A stretch of DNA of 64,000 nt from Arthrobacter rhombi (GCF_900163545.1 NZ_FUHW01000004.1:27792-91791); one strand, 5' to 3'; positions 26,312 to 36,857 are shown, numbered from the stretch's first letter. Notes: generated from the sequence alone by a model not told the origin. Made by a program: numbers and translations.

Positions 26312-26790
26312 GCGACCTCTTCCTGACCGCCCTGCGCCTTGGATTCCTGATCCTGTTGTGGATCCTGATCCTGAGCATCATCGCGGCACTGCGCCGGGAC
26401 CTATCGATCGGCAAACGAGCGAAGACCGGTGAACCCACGGCGCGGGAGGTCCGCAAGAACCCCGAGTTGGCGCCCGAACCGGCCCCGCCCACCAAGAAAG
26501 CGGCACGCACTCTGGCCATTTTGGAAGGGCCCCTCACCGGGACCAGCCTGGATCTGGCTGCCAGCCCCATCCTGCTGGGCCGCGCCCAGGAGGCCACACT
26601 TGTCCTCGAAGACGATTACGCCTCCGGGCGACATGCCCGCCTCTTCCCGCAGGGCAGCCGCTGGTTCATTGAGGATCTCGGCTCGACGAACGGGACCTAT
26701 CTGGGGGAGCACCAATTGACGCGCGCCCAGCCGGTGGACATCGGTCAGCCCATTCGGATCGGCAAAACCGTCATGGAGTTGAGGCCGTAG
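26308..26790 (+). CDS. fhaB: FHA-domain protein FhaB (FipA-like)
   Basis: A 160-residue protein with one N-terminal membrane helix (LRLGFLILLWILILSIIAAL), a charged linker and a C-terminal FHA domain with LLGRAQEATL, SGRHARLF and EDLGSTNGTYLGEH. It starts in an ATGA overlap with fhaA; a longer in-frame ORF from 26158 lies inside fhaA and is not used. In Actinobacteria FhaB is phosphorylated by PknA/PknB and takes part in septum control. Confidence 0.92.
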   Translation: MSDLFLTALRLGFLILLWILILSIIAALRRDLSIGKRAKTGEPTAREVRKNPELAPEPAPPTKKAARTLAILEGPLTGTSLDLAASPILLGRAQEATLVLEDDYASGRHARLFPQGSRWFIEDLGSTNGTYLGEHQLTRAQPVDIGQPIRIGKTVMELRP

Positions 26791-26791
26791 T

Positions 26792-28204
26792 ATGGCGCTC
26801 ACGTTGCGGTTCGCAGCGCGGTCGGATGTGGGGTTGGTCCGCGCCAAGAACGACGACTCCGGTTATGCCGGTCGCTATCTGGCGGTCGTGGCCGACGGCA
26901 TGGGCGGACACGTCGGTGGCGATGTTGCCTCGGCATCCACCGTATTGGACCTAGTACATCTTGATCAGGACACGACCGTTGACGTGGAAACGGTGCTTCC
27001 TGACGAAATCCAGACAGCCAATTCCATCCTTAACGACTTGGTCAGCGCGAACCCGAAACTCTCGGGAATGGGCACCACCGTGACGGCGCTGCTGCTGACC
27101 GGAGACCGCTTCCAGTACGCCCATATTGGCGATTCCCGCGCTTACCGGCTCAAGGACGGTGTCTTCGAACAGGTCAGCAAGGACCACACCTTCGTCCAGC
27201 GACTCGTGGACGAGGGCCGCCTGCGGCCCGAGGAAGCCGAACACCACCCGCATAAGAACGTGTTGATGCGGGTCCTGGGTGACTCCGACGCAAGTCCCGA
27301 ACTCGATATCGACCAGTTCCCCATCACACCGGGGGAACGCTGGCTCCTCTGCTCCGACGGCCTCAATGCCGTCGTCCCCGACCAAATCACCGAACGCATC
27401 ATGCGCAAGGCGGGCTCCCTGCAACAGACCGTCGACGATCTGGTCGAGGTCACCCTCAAACATGGCTCCCCCGATAACGTCACCATCGTGATGGTCGAAG
27501 TGGCCGAAGATGTCGAGTACGAAGAACCCGTACTTGCCCCCGCCCGCGAACCCGCTCCGGATACCGGCCAACTACAGGTGGCCCAGCAAGGCGATCTGGA
27601 GGCTAGCGCTGCCGTCATCCGCCACGAAATGTCCATTCGACCCCATGTTCTGGTCGGGGCGGCCGATCTGGCCACCCAGACGGGCCAGATTCCGATGGTC
27701 ACGCAACGGTCCGCAGAAAAGCGAGCCGCCGCGATCCTGACCCACAAGGCTTCCGAGCCCGATGAGGCGCCGGACGAGCGCGAATTTGATCCCATGCGCC
27801 GTCCACTGAACCGCGGTTGGCTCATCCCGACCTTCCTCACCCTGATGGGGCTGATCTTGGCCTCCGTCTTGTGGTTCGGTTTCGCGTGGACCCAAACCCA
27901 GTACTACGTGGCAGATTACGACGGCAAGGTGGCCATCTACAACGGCGTCTCCCAAGATCTCGGACCGATCAAGCTCTCCCACGTCGACACCGTCACGCAT
28001 ATTCCCACGGAAGCCTTGCCCGCCTACACACAGCAGCGCTTGCGCAACTCGTTGGCTGCCCGCGACCTCGCTCATGCCCAGGACATTGTCTCCGAACTGC
28101 TCATCAGCGCGAAACAGGCTTGTCCGGTCATCGTCCCAGCCGATCCGCAGTCCGCCGACTCCCCGCCGGGCCTACCCAACTACTGTCAGGAGGTGACACC
28201 GTGA
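26792..28204 (+). CDS. pstP: PP2C-family Ser/Thr phosphatase PstP
   Basis: Dephosphorylates the PknA/PknB kinases and their targets. Residues 1-235 form the PP2C domain with VRAKNDDS, VVADGMGGHVGGD (metal-binding Asp/Gly), HIGDSRAYRL, HTFVQRLV, LCSDGLN and PDNVTIV. Then comes a linker, a membrane helix at about 345-365 and an external C-terminal domain. At 470 residues it has the usual length. The stop overlaps the next gene in a GTGA. Genes for the kinases lie downstream in the same operon. Confidence 0.95.
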   Translation: MALTLRFAARSDVGLVRAKNDDSGYAGRYLAVVADGMGGHVGGDVASASTVLDLVHLDQDTTVDVETVLPDEIQTANSILNDLVSANPKLSGMGTTVTALLLTGDRFQYAHIGDSRAYRLKDGVFEQVSKDHTFVQRLVDEGRLRPEEAEHHPHKNVLMRVLGDSDASPELDIDQFPITPGERWLLCSDGLNAVVPDQITERIMRKAGSLQQTVDDLVEVTLKHGSPDNVTIVMVEVAEDVEYEEPVLAPAREPAPDTGQLQVAQQGDLEASAAVIRHEMSIRPHVLVGAADLATQTGQIPMVTQRSAEKRAAAILTHKASEPDEAPDEREFDPMRRPLNRGWLIPTFLTLMGLILASVLWFGFAWTQTQYYVADYDGKVAIYNGVSQDLGPIKLSHVDTVTHIPTEALPAYTQQRLRNSLAARDLAHAQDIVSELLISAKQACPVIVPADPQSADSPPGLPNYCQEVTP

Positions 28205-29679
28205 GTGAAACAGCAGAACTGGAAACTGCACCCATTCCACGGCGCAACACCGAACTGGTGCTGTTGATCGTGGCCCTCGCCGTCGCGGTGGGCGCCAACT
28301 ACCTCGTCAGTTTGAGCAACACTGATGGCTTCGACGAAGGTTTCCTGACCCAGGGAGCCGTTCTGGCCGGCATGGCCCTCATCATGCACATCGTGCTGCG
28401 GATCTGGGCGAAGTATGCGGATCCGATCATTCTTCCCTGCGTCGTGGCCCTCAACGGCATGGGAATCGCGATGATTCACCGGCTAGACCTCGTCAACAAC
28501 GACGACGCGGCCACCCGCCAGCTGCTCTGGACGGGTGTCGCCATGGCCGCTGCCATCGCCACCTTGTGGGTCGTCCGGGACCACCGCATCCTGCGCAAAG
28601 CCCCCTACACCTTTCTGGCCATCAGTGCCCTGCTGCTGATCCTGCCACTCGTTCCAGGCATTGGCAGGGAAATCAACGGCGCCCGCATTTGGATCGGCAT
28701 CGGACCGCTCTCCTTCCAGCCCGGGGAACTCGCGAAGATTTCCCTCGCGCTCTTCTTCGCCGGCTATTTGTCGACCCACCGGGACCTGATCCTGCTGGCC
28801 GGACGCAAAATCGGCCCACTTCAGTTGCCCAGGATCAAGGACCTCGGTCCCATGGTCGTCGCCTGGCTCGTCAGCATCGGCGTCTTGGTCATGCAAAGCG
28901 ACCTGGGCTCCTCCATCTTGTTCTTCGGCCTCTTCATGGTCATGATCTACGTGGCCACAGGCCGCATCAGCTGGATCATCATCGGTCTGGTCATGGTCGT
29001 CATTGCCGGTTTCTTCGCAGCCCAGGTCATGTCCCACGTCGCACTTCGGCTGAACTCCTGGGTCCACGCCTTCGACCCCTCGGTCTACGATCAAACGTAT
29101 GGCGGGAGCCGTCAGATCGTCCAAGGTCTGTTCGGCCTCGCCAACGGCGGCCTCTTCGGCACCGGTATCGGCAATGGTCGGCCGGACTTCGTCCCGTTGG
29201 CCAATTCAGACATGATCATCACCGCCCTGGGCGAGGAGCTGGGCCTCATCGGCCTGGTGGCCATCATCCTGCTCTTCGTCATCCTGATCAGCCGGGGGAT
29301 GCGTGCCGCCCTGGGCAGCCGGGACGCCTTCGGTAAATTGCTCGCCGCCGGCCTGTCATTCACCATTGGTCTGCAGTGTTTCGTGGTGATGGGCGGGGTG
29401 ACCCTGCTGATTCCCTTGACCGGTCTCACGACGCCCTTCATGTCGGCCGGAGGGTCTTCCCTCTTGTCCAACTGGATCATCATGGCCCTTTTGCTTCTGG
29501 TCTCCCATAACTCCCGGCGCCCGGCCACCACGGGGCCGCTCAACGAACGGGATATGGCCGCCGCCGGGCCTGACATCAGTGCGAAGGCGAAAGCCAGAGA
29601 CGAAGAAGATGTCAGACGTCGGGCCAAGAAGGCGACGTCCAAAGCGCCGACCGCAGCACGAAAGGGGGACACGGCATGA
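28201..29679 (+). CDS. rodA: FtsW/RodA/SpoVE-family peptidoglycan glycosyltransferase
   Basis: SEDS-family lipid II polymerase, 492 residues, with about ten to twelve helices. The signatures REINGARIWI, SFQPGELAKISL and, near the C terminus, GGVTLLIPLTGLTTPFMSAGGSSL are diagnostic. It starts at GTG 28201 overlapping the pstP stop; the frame is open back to 27817 but this lies inside pstP and is discarded. It is paired with the transpeptidase that follows, overlapping by 4 bp, as polymerase and crosslinker of one complex. FtsW and RodA cannot be separated by sequence alone here; the neighbouring class B PBP suggests RodA. Confidence 0.93.
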   Translation: MSETAELETAPIPRRNTELVLLIVALAVAVGANYLVSLSNTDGFDEGFLTQGAVLAGMALIMHIVLRIWAKYADPIILPCVVALNGMGIAMIHRLDLVNNDDAATRQLLWTGVAMAAAIATLWVVRDHRILRKAPYTFLAISALLLILPLVPGIGREINGARIWIGIGPLSFQPGELAKISLALFFAGYLSTHRDLILLAGRKIGPLQLPRIKDLGPMVVAWLVSIGVLVMQSDLGSSILFFGLFMVMIYVATGRISWIIIGLVMVVIAGFFAAQVMSHVALRLNSWVHAFDPSVYDQTYGGSRQIVQGLFGLANGGLFGTGIGNGRPDFVPLANSDMIITALGEELGLIGLVAIILLFVILISRGMRAALGSRDAFGKLLAAGLSFTIGLQCFVVMGGVTLLIPLTGLTTPFMSAGGSSLLSNWIIMALLLLVSHNSRRPATTGPLNERDMAAAGPDISAKAKARDEEDVRRRAKKATSKAPTAARKGDTA

Positions 29680-31124
29680 ACACCGCCATACGCCACGTGT
29701 GGATCGCCATCGTCTGCCTGTTCGTCTTGGTCTTTGGTGCGTTGAGCTACATCCAGTTCTTTGCTGTCAAGGACCTCAACGCGAATCCGCTCAACACACG
29801 GCAGCTATACAAAAACTTTGATCTGGCCCGCGGCGCCTTGCTGGTCGACGGAACACCGATCGCCGAATCCGTGGCCTCCGATGACCAATTCGACTACCAA
29901 CGCGTCTATCACGACCCCAAGTTGTATTCGCATCTGACAGGGTTCTACTCCTTGACGTACGGCGCCAACCAGCTCGAGGGCGTGATGGACGACGAGCTCA
30001 CCGGGCAGAGCGACTCACAGTTCTACAGCCGCATGATCAACTTGTTGACCGGGCAATCAGATGAGGGTGCCTCGGTCGAGCTCACCATCGATCCAAACCT
30101 CCAGAAAACGGCCTACAACCTGATCCCCGACGGACAGCAAGGGACCATCATCGTCTCCGCGCCAAAGACGGGCAATATTCTGGCCATGGTGTCCAAGCCC
30201 AGCTACGACACCAACCTGCTGGCCGTACACAGCGGGAAGATCGCCTCCGCGAACATGGCGCAGATTCTCAAGACGCCCGGGCTAAGCCCAAATATCAACC
30301 CGGCCATCGGCCGCCTGATCTCCCCAGGCTCCACCTTCAAGATCCTCGACCTCGTCGCTGGTCTCGAATCGGGGAAATACGATCTGGATTCGGTCTACGA
30401 CAACCCGACGAGCATCACGCTTCCGGGCACTTCCACAAAGGTGAGCAACTTCGGGCAGGGTATCTGCGCGAACGAACCCCGTGCCAAGCTCGAGTTCATC
30501 GTCGCCCAGAGCTGCAACACCCCCTTCGTGGCCATGAGTGAAGCGGTCGGACAGGACGCCTTGCGTGATGTCACCGAACGCTTCGGCTTTGGCCAGCAAC
30601 TTCAGATTCCACAGCGCGTCACCCCCAGCAAGTTCCCGACCGACCTCACACCCGACCAATTGGGGTTGTCTTCGATCGGGCAGTTCGATGTCAAGGCCAC
30701 ACCCTTGCAGATGAACATGGTCGCCATGGGTATCGCCAATGATGGTGTCGTCATGAAACCCAACCTGATCAAACGGGTCACCGCTCCGGATCTGAGCGTG
30801 CTGGAGGAACCGAAACCCGAGGAATTCAGTACGGCAACATCCAAGAAGGTGGCCAACCAGGTCACCGAATTGATGCGCGCGCCGCTCAAGGGAGGAACTG
30901 CCTATACGGCTGATATTCCGGGGCTGGATATTGCGGCGAAGACCGGTACGGCGCAACTCGGGGACGGAACTGATCGGGTCAATTCGTGGATCACCGGATT
31001 CGCACCCGCGGATGACCCGGAGGTCGCTGTCACCATTGTCATAGAAAAGACCGACTACGAGACCGGCCACAACCTGACCAGTCCAAACCTGAAGAAGATG
31101 CTAGAGGCGGTGTTCAATAAGTGA
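29676..31124 (+). CDS. pbpA: Class B penicillin-binding protein (PbpA), D,D-transpeptidase
   Basis: Crosslinks peptidoglycan on the outer face of the membrane. The 482-residue protein has a short cytoplasmic start, one membrane anchor ([19 protein letters not shown]), a dimerisation-type domain, and the transpeptidase domain with SxxK in PGSTFKIL (Ser at about 217), SxN in SCNTPF and KTG in [13 protein letters not shown] overlap with rodA, and its stop overlaps the GTG of pknA. In mycobacteria PbpA is required for septation. Confidence 0.95.
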   Translation: MNTAIRHVWIAIVCLFVLVFGALSYIQFFAVKDLNANPLNTRQLYKNFDLARGALLVDGTPIAESVASDDQFDYQRVYHDPKLYSHLTGFYSLTYGANQLEGVMDDELTGQSDSQFYSRMINLLTGQSDEGASVELTIDPNLQKTAYNLIPDGQQGTIIVSAPKTGNILAMVSKPSYDTNLLAVHSGKIASANMAQILKTPGLSPNINPAIGRLISPGSTFKILDLVAGLESGKYDLDSVYDNPTSITLPGTSTKVSNFGQGICANEPRAKLEFIVAQSCNTPFVAMSEAVGQDALRDVTERFGFGQQLQIPQRVTPSKFPTDLTPDQLGLSSIGQFDVKATPLQMNMVAMGIANDGVVMKPNLIKRVTAPDLSVLEEPKPEEFSTATSKKVANQVTELMRAPLKGGTAYTADIPGLDIAAKTGTAQLGDGTDRVNSWITGFAPADDPEVAVTIVIEKTDYETGHNLTSPNLKKMLEAVFNK

Positions 31125-33007
31125 GGCCTACATCGGGTATCACCCTGGGCGGTCGGTTCCAACTGACCGATCGGATAGCCATCGGCGGTATGGGCGAGGT
31201 CTGGAAGGCGCGCGACGAGATCCTTGGTCGCATCGTCGCCATCAAGATCCTCAAGGAGGAATACACGGGCGACCCCGGTTTCCTTCAGCGTTTCCGCGCC
31301 GAGGCACGTCACACCGCATTATTGAATCACGTAGGCATCGCCAACGTGTTCGACTACGGCGAAGAGGGGGGTTCGGCCTACCTGGTCATGGAATTGGTTC
31401 CCGGCCAGCCGTTGTCTGCCATCATCGAACGCGAACGGGTCCTGTCCCCTGACAGAACCATGTCCATCATCGCCCAGACCGCGCGTGCCCTCGCCGCAGC
31501 CCATGCACAGGGTCTGGTCCACCGGGATGTGAAGCCTGGCAACCTGCTCATCCTGCCCGATGGTCGGGTGAAAATCACCGACTTCGGCATTGCCCGTATC
31601 GCCGATCAGGTTCCCCTGACCGCCACGGGACAGGTCATGGGCACCGCTCAGTACCTGGCCCCTGAACAGGCCACCGGGCAGCAGGCCAGCGGGTCTTCGG
31701 ACATCTACTCCCTCGGCGTCATCGGCTACGAGTGCTTGGCCGGTCGTCGACCGTTCACCGGCGAATCACAGATCGCTATTGCGCTGGCCCAGGTCAACGA
31801 CAACCCTCCGGCACTGGATGAATCCATCCCGGCCAAGTATCGGGCCCTCATCATGTCGATGCTGGCCAAGAGTCCCGCGGAGCGCCCCGAGACGGCCACG
31901 AAGCTAGCTGAAGCTGCGGACGCGATCCGGGCCGATAATCTTGATGCGGCGCAGACCGCCGTCCCGGGCATCATCCCGTTCTTGGGAACCGGCGGGGGCA
32001 ACGCCACGCAGGCCATCAACGTGGGGGATGCACCCACCCAGGCCAACCCGCAGACCCCGGAGGCGGGATCGGGGACTCCGAGCACCAGCGCCCTCCCCCT
32101 GGTCTCCGATCAGACCACTCGCGGACCACAGGCCAGCAAAGAGTACGACGACGCTGACGCCACCCGGGTCCAAGGCGCCGCTGCCGCGGGCGCAGCCGCA
32201 AGCAGTAGCAACGACGATGACTTCAACTCGGTCCTCGGTGCCAGCAAGGATTGGGATCCCGATGACGAGGGCGGCGCCGCAGTTGGTGCTGGATCGGGCG
32301 CCGGCGGAGCCTCAGGCGGTTCCGGGACTCCTCCGCGCAAAAAGCGGAATCCCTGGATCTGGCCCCTGATCGTCATTGTTGTCTTGGCCTTGCTGGCGGT
32401 CTGGCTCGTCCCCATGTTCACCGGCGACAAGACGGGCAACGAGTCTCCCGCTTCAAGTAGCGAGCAGTCCTCCCAGAAGACCGTCAAAGTCGACGCCGAC
32501 GACTACCTCGGTATGGACGTGAAAAAGGCCGCGTCCGAGTTGAAGGACCTTGGTTTGGATGTTTCGACCAAAGAGGAAGAATCCAGCAAGCCGGAGAATT
32601 CGGTCGTTGGTGTTTCTCCCACCGGTACCGTCAAGGTCGGCACCGTGATCGAGCTGAGTTACGCCGTGCCACTGCCGGTGGAAAACACTCCTCCGCCTCC
32701 ACCTGTGCAAGAGACCAAGACCAAGGCGCCCGCCTCGACCAAGAAGTCCACGCCGGCTCCGAGCACCAAATCCTCGAAACCCTCCAGCACCAAGGCCAGT
32801 ACCTCGGCACCGGCACCGGCACCGACGACACAAGCCCCGCCGACGAAGCCCACCACCCCGAAACCGACGGTGCCGCCCAAGGAAACGGCACCGTCAAAGC
32901 CCCCGGTCGAGCAGCCACCGGAACCGAGCAACCCGGACGCCGCCAACGCCGATAATGGGTCGACCCAAAAGCTCGAGCAGGCCGCCGCGAACGACGCGGG
33001 TAAATAA
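31121..33007 (+). CDS. pknA: Ser/Thr protein kinase PknA-like, with one PASTA domain
   Basis: Hanks-type receptor kinase, 628 residues. The kinase domain (about 10-270) has the Gly loop [10 protein letters not shown], Lys in [17 protein letters not shown] in ITDFGIAR and an activation loop with [17 protein letters not shown] long Ala/Ser/Gly linker leads to a membrane helix (about 411-432), one PASTA repeat (about 460-525) and a Pro/Thr/Lys-rich tail. Mycobacterial PknA lacks PASTA, so this form differs. The GTG start overlaps the pbpA stop (GTGA). Confidence 0.93.
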   Translation: MRPTSGITLGGRFQLTDRIAIGGMGEVWKARDEILGRIVAIKILKEEYTGDPGFLQRFRAEARHTALLNHVGIANVFDYGEEGGSAYLVMELVPGQPLSAIIERERVLSPDRTMSIIAQTARALAAAHAQGLVHRDVKPGNLLILPDGRVKITDFGIARIADQVPLTATGQVMGTAQYLAPEQATGQQASGSSDIYSLGVIGYECLAGRRPFTGESQIAIALAQVNDNPPALDESIPAKYRALIMSMLAKSPAERPETATKLAEAADAIRADNLDAAQTAVPGIIPFLGTGGGNATQAINVGDAPTQANPQTPEAGSGTPSTSALPLVSDQTTRGPQASKEYDDADATRVQGAAAAGAAASSSNDDDFNSVLGASKDWDPDDEGGAAVGAGSGAGGASGGSGTPPRKKRNPWIWPLIVIVVLALLAVWLVPMFTGDKTGNESPASSSEQSSQKTVKVDADDYLGMDVKKAASELKDLGLDVSTKEEESSKPENSVVGVSPTGTVKVGTVIELSYAVPLPVENTPPPPPVQETKTKAPASTKKSTPAPSTKSSKPSSTKASTSAPAPAPTTQAPPTKPTTPKPTVPPKETAPSKPPVEQPPEPSNPDAANADNGSTQKLEQAAANDAGK

Positions 33008-33031
33008 CGCTGAGGCGTGCAGAGGAACCGT

Positions 33032-35101
33032 GTGACTGAACCCCGAATCCTGAACTCCCGGTATGACGTGGGCGACCTGATTGGTCGTGGCGGCATGGCG
33101 GATGTTTACCATGCCCGGGATCTCCGGCTCGGACGCGAGGTCGCGATCAAGCTTCTCCGTCGGGATCTGGCGCGCGATCCGGTGTTCCAAACACGGTTCC
33201 GCAGGGAAGCCCAGGCCGTCGCCGGTCTGAACCACCCGGCGATCGTCGCCGTCTATGACACCGGCGAAGAGGAGGTCGATGGTGGCGGGGGGCAGGTCTC
33301 GAAGCTGCCCTACATCGTCATGGAGTACGTCCGGGGAAAGACTCTGCGTGATCTGTCCAAGGCCGGGGAGTTAAATTCAGAATCCTCCCTCAGGTACACG
33401 CTCGGCGTCCTCGCTGCCTTGGAGTACAGCCACAAGATGGGGATCGTCCACCGGGACATCAAACCCTCCAATGTGATGGTCACCGGCGACGACACCGTGA
33501 AGGTCATGGATTTCGGAATTGCCCGAGCCATGTCCGATTCATCGGCCACCATGACCCAGACGCAGGCCGTGGTGGGAACCGCCCAGTATTTCTCCCCCGA
33601 ACAAGCACGCGGGGAAACAGTCGATGCTCGCAGCGATCTGTACTCGGCTGGCTGTCTTTTATATGAACTGCTCACGGGCCGACCCCCCTTCACGGGTGAC
33701 AGCCCCGTTTCCGTGGCCTACCAGCATGTGAGTGAGGCACCGGCCGCGGCCAGCGTCCACAACCCCGAGATCAGCCCTCGGGTCGACGACGTGATCGCCA
33801 CTGCGCTGAAAAAAGACCGCAACGAACGCTATCAGGACGCTGCCGCCTTCTCTGCCGCATTGCGTGCGGCCCAGGACGATCGCCCCGTGCCGCAGAACCT
33901 GGGTGATGCCACCCAGGCTCTCGCTGTCATGCCGCTATCGACACAGGCCATGCTGGCCACCGACCCGCCCACGCAGGCTTTGGCTTCTGGCACTCCGAGC
34001 GCCGGGACCGAGGGTGGAGAACACACTGCGGCCATGGCCGCCACGCGTACCAACGGGTCAGAAGATACCGGCAAACAGCCCGACGTGCCCGATACCGGGT
34101 CCCAAGAGTCACTGCTTGCCAACACTTCCGGTCCATCGCGAACAGACGAAGCCGATCGACAACGCACATCACGTCGACGAGCTTGGATTTCCGTTTTTTC
34201 CGTTCTGGCCGTCGTTGTCATCGCCCTCGGCGCTTGGTTCTTTTGGAACTGGAGCCAAGCCGAGCAGGAACGAAATGCCATGATCCCCGTTCCCGATGTC
34301 GCCAACTTGTCCTTGATCGATGCACAGAACAAGATCTATGCCGCCAATCTGAAGCCCGTCACCGAGGAGGTCTTTGACGACGACGTGGACTCCGGTTCAG
34401 TCGTGGGAACAGACCCCCAGGCCGGCTCCTCGGCACGTAAAGACTCCGAGGTCCACTTATTAGTTTCACAGGGCCCGGAACAAGTGACCTTGCCCAAGGA
34501 CTTGGCCGGCCAGTCGGAGGCCACGGTGCGCAGCACCCTGGAACGGTTGGGGTTGGACGTCTCCGACGATGTGAAGCGCGAGAACACCGCCACTGTGGAG
34601 CTGGGCAGCCTGATCGAGACGAACCCAAAACTCGGAGAAAAGGTCAAAACCGGAAGCCTGATCGAACTGACACTCTCCACTGGCAAAGTCACGGTTCCCT
34701 CGCTCATGGATCTCGACGAAAAGAAGGCACGTAAAGTCCTAGCCGACCGCGCCGTTGGACTGAGGTTAGACGTCGTGGAAGATCCTGAGTCCACGGAGGA
34801 TCCTGGGACGATTACCAAGCAGGACCCCAAGGCCGGCCAAGACCTTGAACAGGGCGGCACAGTGACTATCACTGTGGCGGTCGAACCCCCAGAACCTTCT
34901 CCGACGCCGACACCATCCGAATCATCGGGCGATCCTTCGTCGACGCCCACATCCGATCCCGAAGAGGACCAGAAGTCGGCGGAGGAAAGTTCAAAGAGCT
35001 CGAAGGCGGCCGCCAAGTCTTCAGAGAAAGCTGCTTCCGAGTCGGCGAAGGCCTCCAAGAAGGCGTCCAAGTCCTCCAAAGCTGCCGAACCCTCGCCCTA
35101 A
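33032..35101 (+). CDS. pknB: Ser/Thr protein kinase PknB with three PASTA domains
   Basis: Main sensor kinase of cell-wall growth, binding muropeptides or lipid II through external PASTA repeats. Kinase domain: GRGGMADVYH, VAIKLL, HRDIKPSN, MDFGIAR and the activation loop TQTQAVVGTAQYFSPE with threonines for autophosphorylation. One membrane helix near 390, three PASTA repeats (about 412-610), then a Ser/Lys/Ala-rich tail. GTG 33032 is chosen because AGAGGA lies 5 nt upstream; GTG 33017 has no such site. 689 residues. Last gene of the fhaA operon. Confidence 0.94.
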   Translation: MTEPRILNSRYDVGDLIGRGGMADVYHARDLRLGREVAIKLLRRDLARDPVFQTRFRREAQAVAGLNHPAIVAVYDTGEEEVDGGGGQVSKLPYIVMEYVRGKTLRDLSKAGELNSESSLRYTLGVLAALEYSHKMGIVHRDIKPSNVMVTGDDTVKVMDFGIARAMSDSSATMTQTQAVVGTAQYFSPEQARGETVDARSDLYSAGCLLYELLTGRPPFTGDSPVSVAYQHVSEAPAAASVHNPEISPRVDDVIATALKKDRNERYQDAAAFSAALRAAQDDRPVPQNLGDATQALAVMPLSTQAMLATDPPTQALASGTPSAGTEGGEHTAAMAATRTNGSEDTGKQPDVPDTGSQESLLANTSGPSRTDEADRQRTSRRRAWISVFSVLAVVVIALGAWFFWNWSQAEQERNAMIPVPDVANLSLIDAQNKIYAANLKPVTEEVFDDDVDSGSVVGTDPQAGSSARKDSEVHLLVSQGPEQVTLPKDLAGQSEATVRSTLERLGLDVSDDVKRENTATVELGSLIETNPKLGEKVKTGSLIELTLSTGKVTVPSLMDLDEKKARKVLADRAVGLRLDVVEDPESTEDPGTITKQDPKAGQDLEQGGTVTITVAVEPPEPSPTPTPSESSGDPSSTPTSDPEEDQKSAEESSKSSKAAAKSSEKAASESAKASKKASKSSKAAEPSP

Positions 35102-35178
35102 ACCGCTTCTCCCTCCCCTATCACCGGCTTCCATCCAAGGGTGGCGGCTGACCGGAGCTGGGGTCATCCGTGGCCGGA

Positions 35179-35829
35179 TTAGTCGCTGATGAGTGGACTC
35201 AGTTTTTCGGCGCGGGCCGCCGCTCCAGAGAGGCCCAGTGCTTCCAGCCAGTTACCGAGCATATGGTAACCACCTTCGGTGAGCACTGACTCGGGGTGGA
35301 ACTGAACGCCCCATAGGGGAGCCTCCCGGTGGGCCAGACCCATGATGACGCCACCTTCGGTTTCGGCGATGATTTCCAATGCGTCAGGAATCGACGCCCG
35401 GACCGCAGCCAAGGAATGATAACGCGTAGCCGTGAACGGGTTGTTGATGTCGTGAAACAGCGGGTGGGTTCCGTGATGAACCAACGAGGTCTTTCCATGC
35501 ATGAGTTCCTCGGCATGGGTCACTACCCCGCCAAAGGCTTCGGCGAGTGCCTGATGTCCGAGGCAGACTCCCAGCATGGGTTTGGCCTGTTCTCCGCACC
35601 AGCGGATGAGATCGATGCAGACTCCGGATTCGCCAGGAGTACCGGGGCCCGGAGAGATGAGAACCCCGTCCCGAGCCGCGGCCAGTTCAATGGCCTGATC
35701 TACCGTGACGTCGTCATTGCGCACAACGGTCGTTTCGGCACCGAGTTCGCGCAGGTAGCCGACCAGCGTATAGACAAAGCTGTCATAGTTGTCGATCACT
35801 AGGATCCGCGTGGGAGCGGCCATTGTCAC
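35179..35829 (-). CDS. pabA: Anthranilate/aminodeoxychorismate synthase glutamine amidotransferase subunit
   Basis: Class I glutamine amidotransferase that supplies ammonia for para-aminobenzoate (folate) or anthranilate synthesis. It has VIDNYDSFVYTLVGYL, the oxyanion strand ISPGPGTP, the Cys nucleophile in GVCLGHQALAEAFGG and the His-Glu pair in GVQFHPESVL. About 216 residues from GTG 35829, whose GTGA overlaps the stop of the upstream small membrane protein; ATG 35823 is the alternative. No trp or pab partner gene is nearby, so the pathway is not settled; the position by pknB is common in Actinobacteria. Confidence 0.92.
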   Translation of the reverse strand: MTMAAPTRILVIDNYDSFVYTLVGYLRELGAETTVVRNDDVTVDQAIELAAARDGVLISPGPGTPGESGVCIDLIRWCGEQAKPMLGVCLGHQALAEAFGGVVTHAEELMHGKTSLVHHGTHPLFHDINNPFTATRYHSLAAVRASIPDALEIIAETEGGVIMGLAHREAPLWGVQFHPESVLTEGGYHMLGNWLEALGLSGAAARAEKLSPLISD

Positions 35830-35990
35830 TGCACCAGACCAATCGTTGATTCGGTCCATGGGCTGTACTGACTGGCCCAGGGAAACACGTATTCCATCAA
35901 CACCAGTATGACGAGCACCGCCAGCAATGCTGAAATCAAAAGACGCACCCACCATGGGCCGGGTAGCTTTCCGAATAACCATGCGTACAC
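35826..35990 (-). CDS. Small membrane protein (54 aa) between sortase and pabA
   Basis: A 54-residue ORF from GTG 35990, with GGAG 8 nt upstream, to a TGA that overlaps the pabA start. The sequence opens YAWLFGKLPGPWW, then has one strong hydrophobic helix (LLISALLAVLVILVLMEYVF) and a short polar end with PWASQYSPWT. The tight spacing from the sortase gene (66 bp) and the overlap with pabA argue that it is real. I know no function. The frame is too short for the usual ORF cut-off. Confidence 0.75.
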   Translation of the reverse strand: MYAWLFGKLPGPWWVRLLISALLAVLVILVLMEYVFPWASQYSPWTESTIGLVQ

Positions 35991-36056
35991 GCTCTGACTC
36001 CTTTACCGGGGTGGTGTTCTTCGATGATGGCGGACGGAAGACGACGACAGCCGGGT

Positions 36057-36857
36057 TCAGTCGTCGCCGATCGCGCGGCTCACGGCTTCGGCGATCACCG
36101 AAGGGGGCCCAGCCTCCAAGGGACGCCATGATTCCAGCTCCGAATAGGCGATGATCCGCATCCGGGTTGTGAAGGGCGGGTGGCAACTGGTCATCGTCAA
36201 CAAGGATTCGCTGGGCCGTTCCCCTGATTCATGCGGCACCGGCAGCAGGACCTTGGAGTCCGAAGGGTCGACGATCTCCGTGCTGCGGTACCGGTAGGTG
36301 TAGTACCCCTGCCGGGTCTGGACGTAGAGATAGTCCCCGTCGATCAGCTTGTCAATATCCCAGAAGACCTGTCCGTGAGTCTGCCGGTGTGCCGCGACGG
36401 CAAAGTTCCCCTGCTCGCCGGGCAATTGAGTCTGCGGGTAGTGTCCGATGCCCAAATGGTCGAGGACGTCGCTGCCGACCCCTTCCGAGATGGGCCGGGC
36501 ATAGTCCTTCCCGAAGCGGGGCACGTACAGCACCCCGAAGGTCTCCTCCCCAGTCAGGTTGGTTTTTTCCGGGGTGCCGTACTTCTTCCGGTCCGCATGG
36601 GAGGTCTGCCCGGGATGGGAAGGACCCGTGCGAGCGGTCGGATCACCACCGGCGAATTCCTGGAGCGTCCGAGACGTCAGGTTTTCCTGGGCGCCATCGG
36701 CCTCGATGTTGGTCCACCACAGCTCCCATGCCACGAAAAGCAGAATGATGACCCCAAGCGTCACCAAGATTTCGCCGAGGCCACCCAGAATCGTCGCTGA
36801 ACGACTGCGTCGGCCTTCGGGTTTTGACGGTGCCATTGCCCTGTGCACAACTGGCAC
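36057..36857 (-). CDS. Class E sortase
   Basis: Membrane-anchored transpeptidase that attaches surface proteins to the wall or builds pili. From GTG 36857 it has 266 residues: a short basic N terminus, one membrane helix (about 27-47), and the sortase barrel with His157 in AAHRQTHG, Cys225 in LTMTSCHPPF and Arg232 in TTRMRI. TxTxC and the following HPP are typical of class E. AGGAGGT 5 nt upstream supports this start. No LPXTG/LAXTG substrate gene is in the window, so it acts on proteins encoded elsewhere. It diverges from crgA. Confidence 0.92.
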   Translation of the reverse strand: MPVVHRAMAPSKPEGRRSRSATILGGLGEILVTLGVIILLFVAWELWWTNIEADGAQENLTSRTLQEFAGGDPTARTGPSHPGQTSHADRKKYGTPEKTNLTGEETFGVLYVPRFGKDYARPISEGVGSDVLDHLGIGHYPQTQLPGEQGNFAVAAHRQTHGQVFWDIDKLIDGDYLYVQTRQGYYTYRYRSTEIVDPSDSKVLLPVPHESGERPSESLLTMTSCHPPFTTRMRIIAYSELESWRPLEAGPPSVIAEAVSRAIGDD

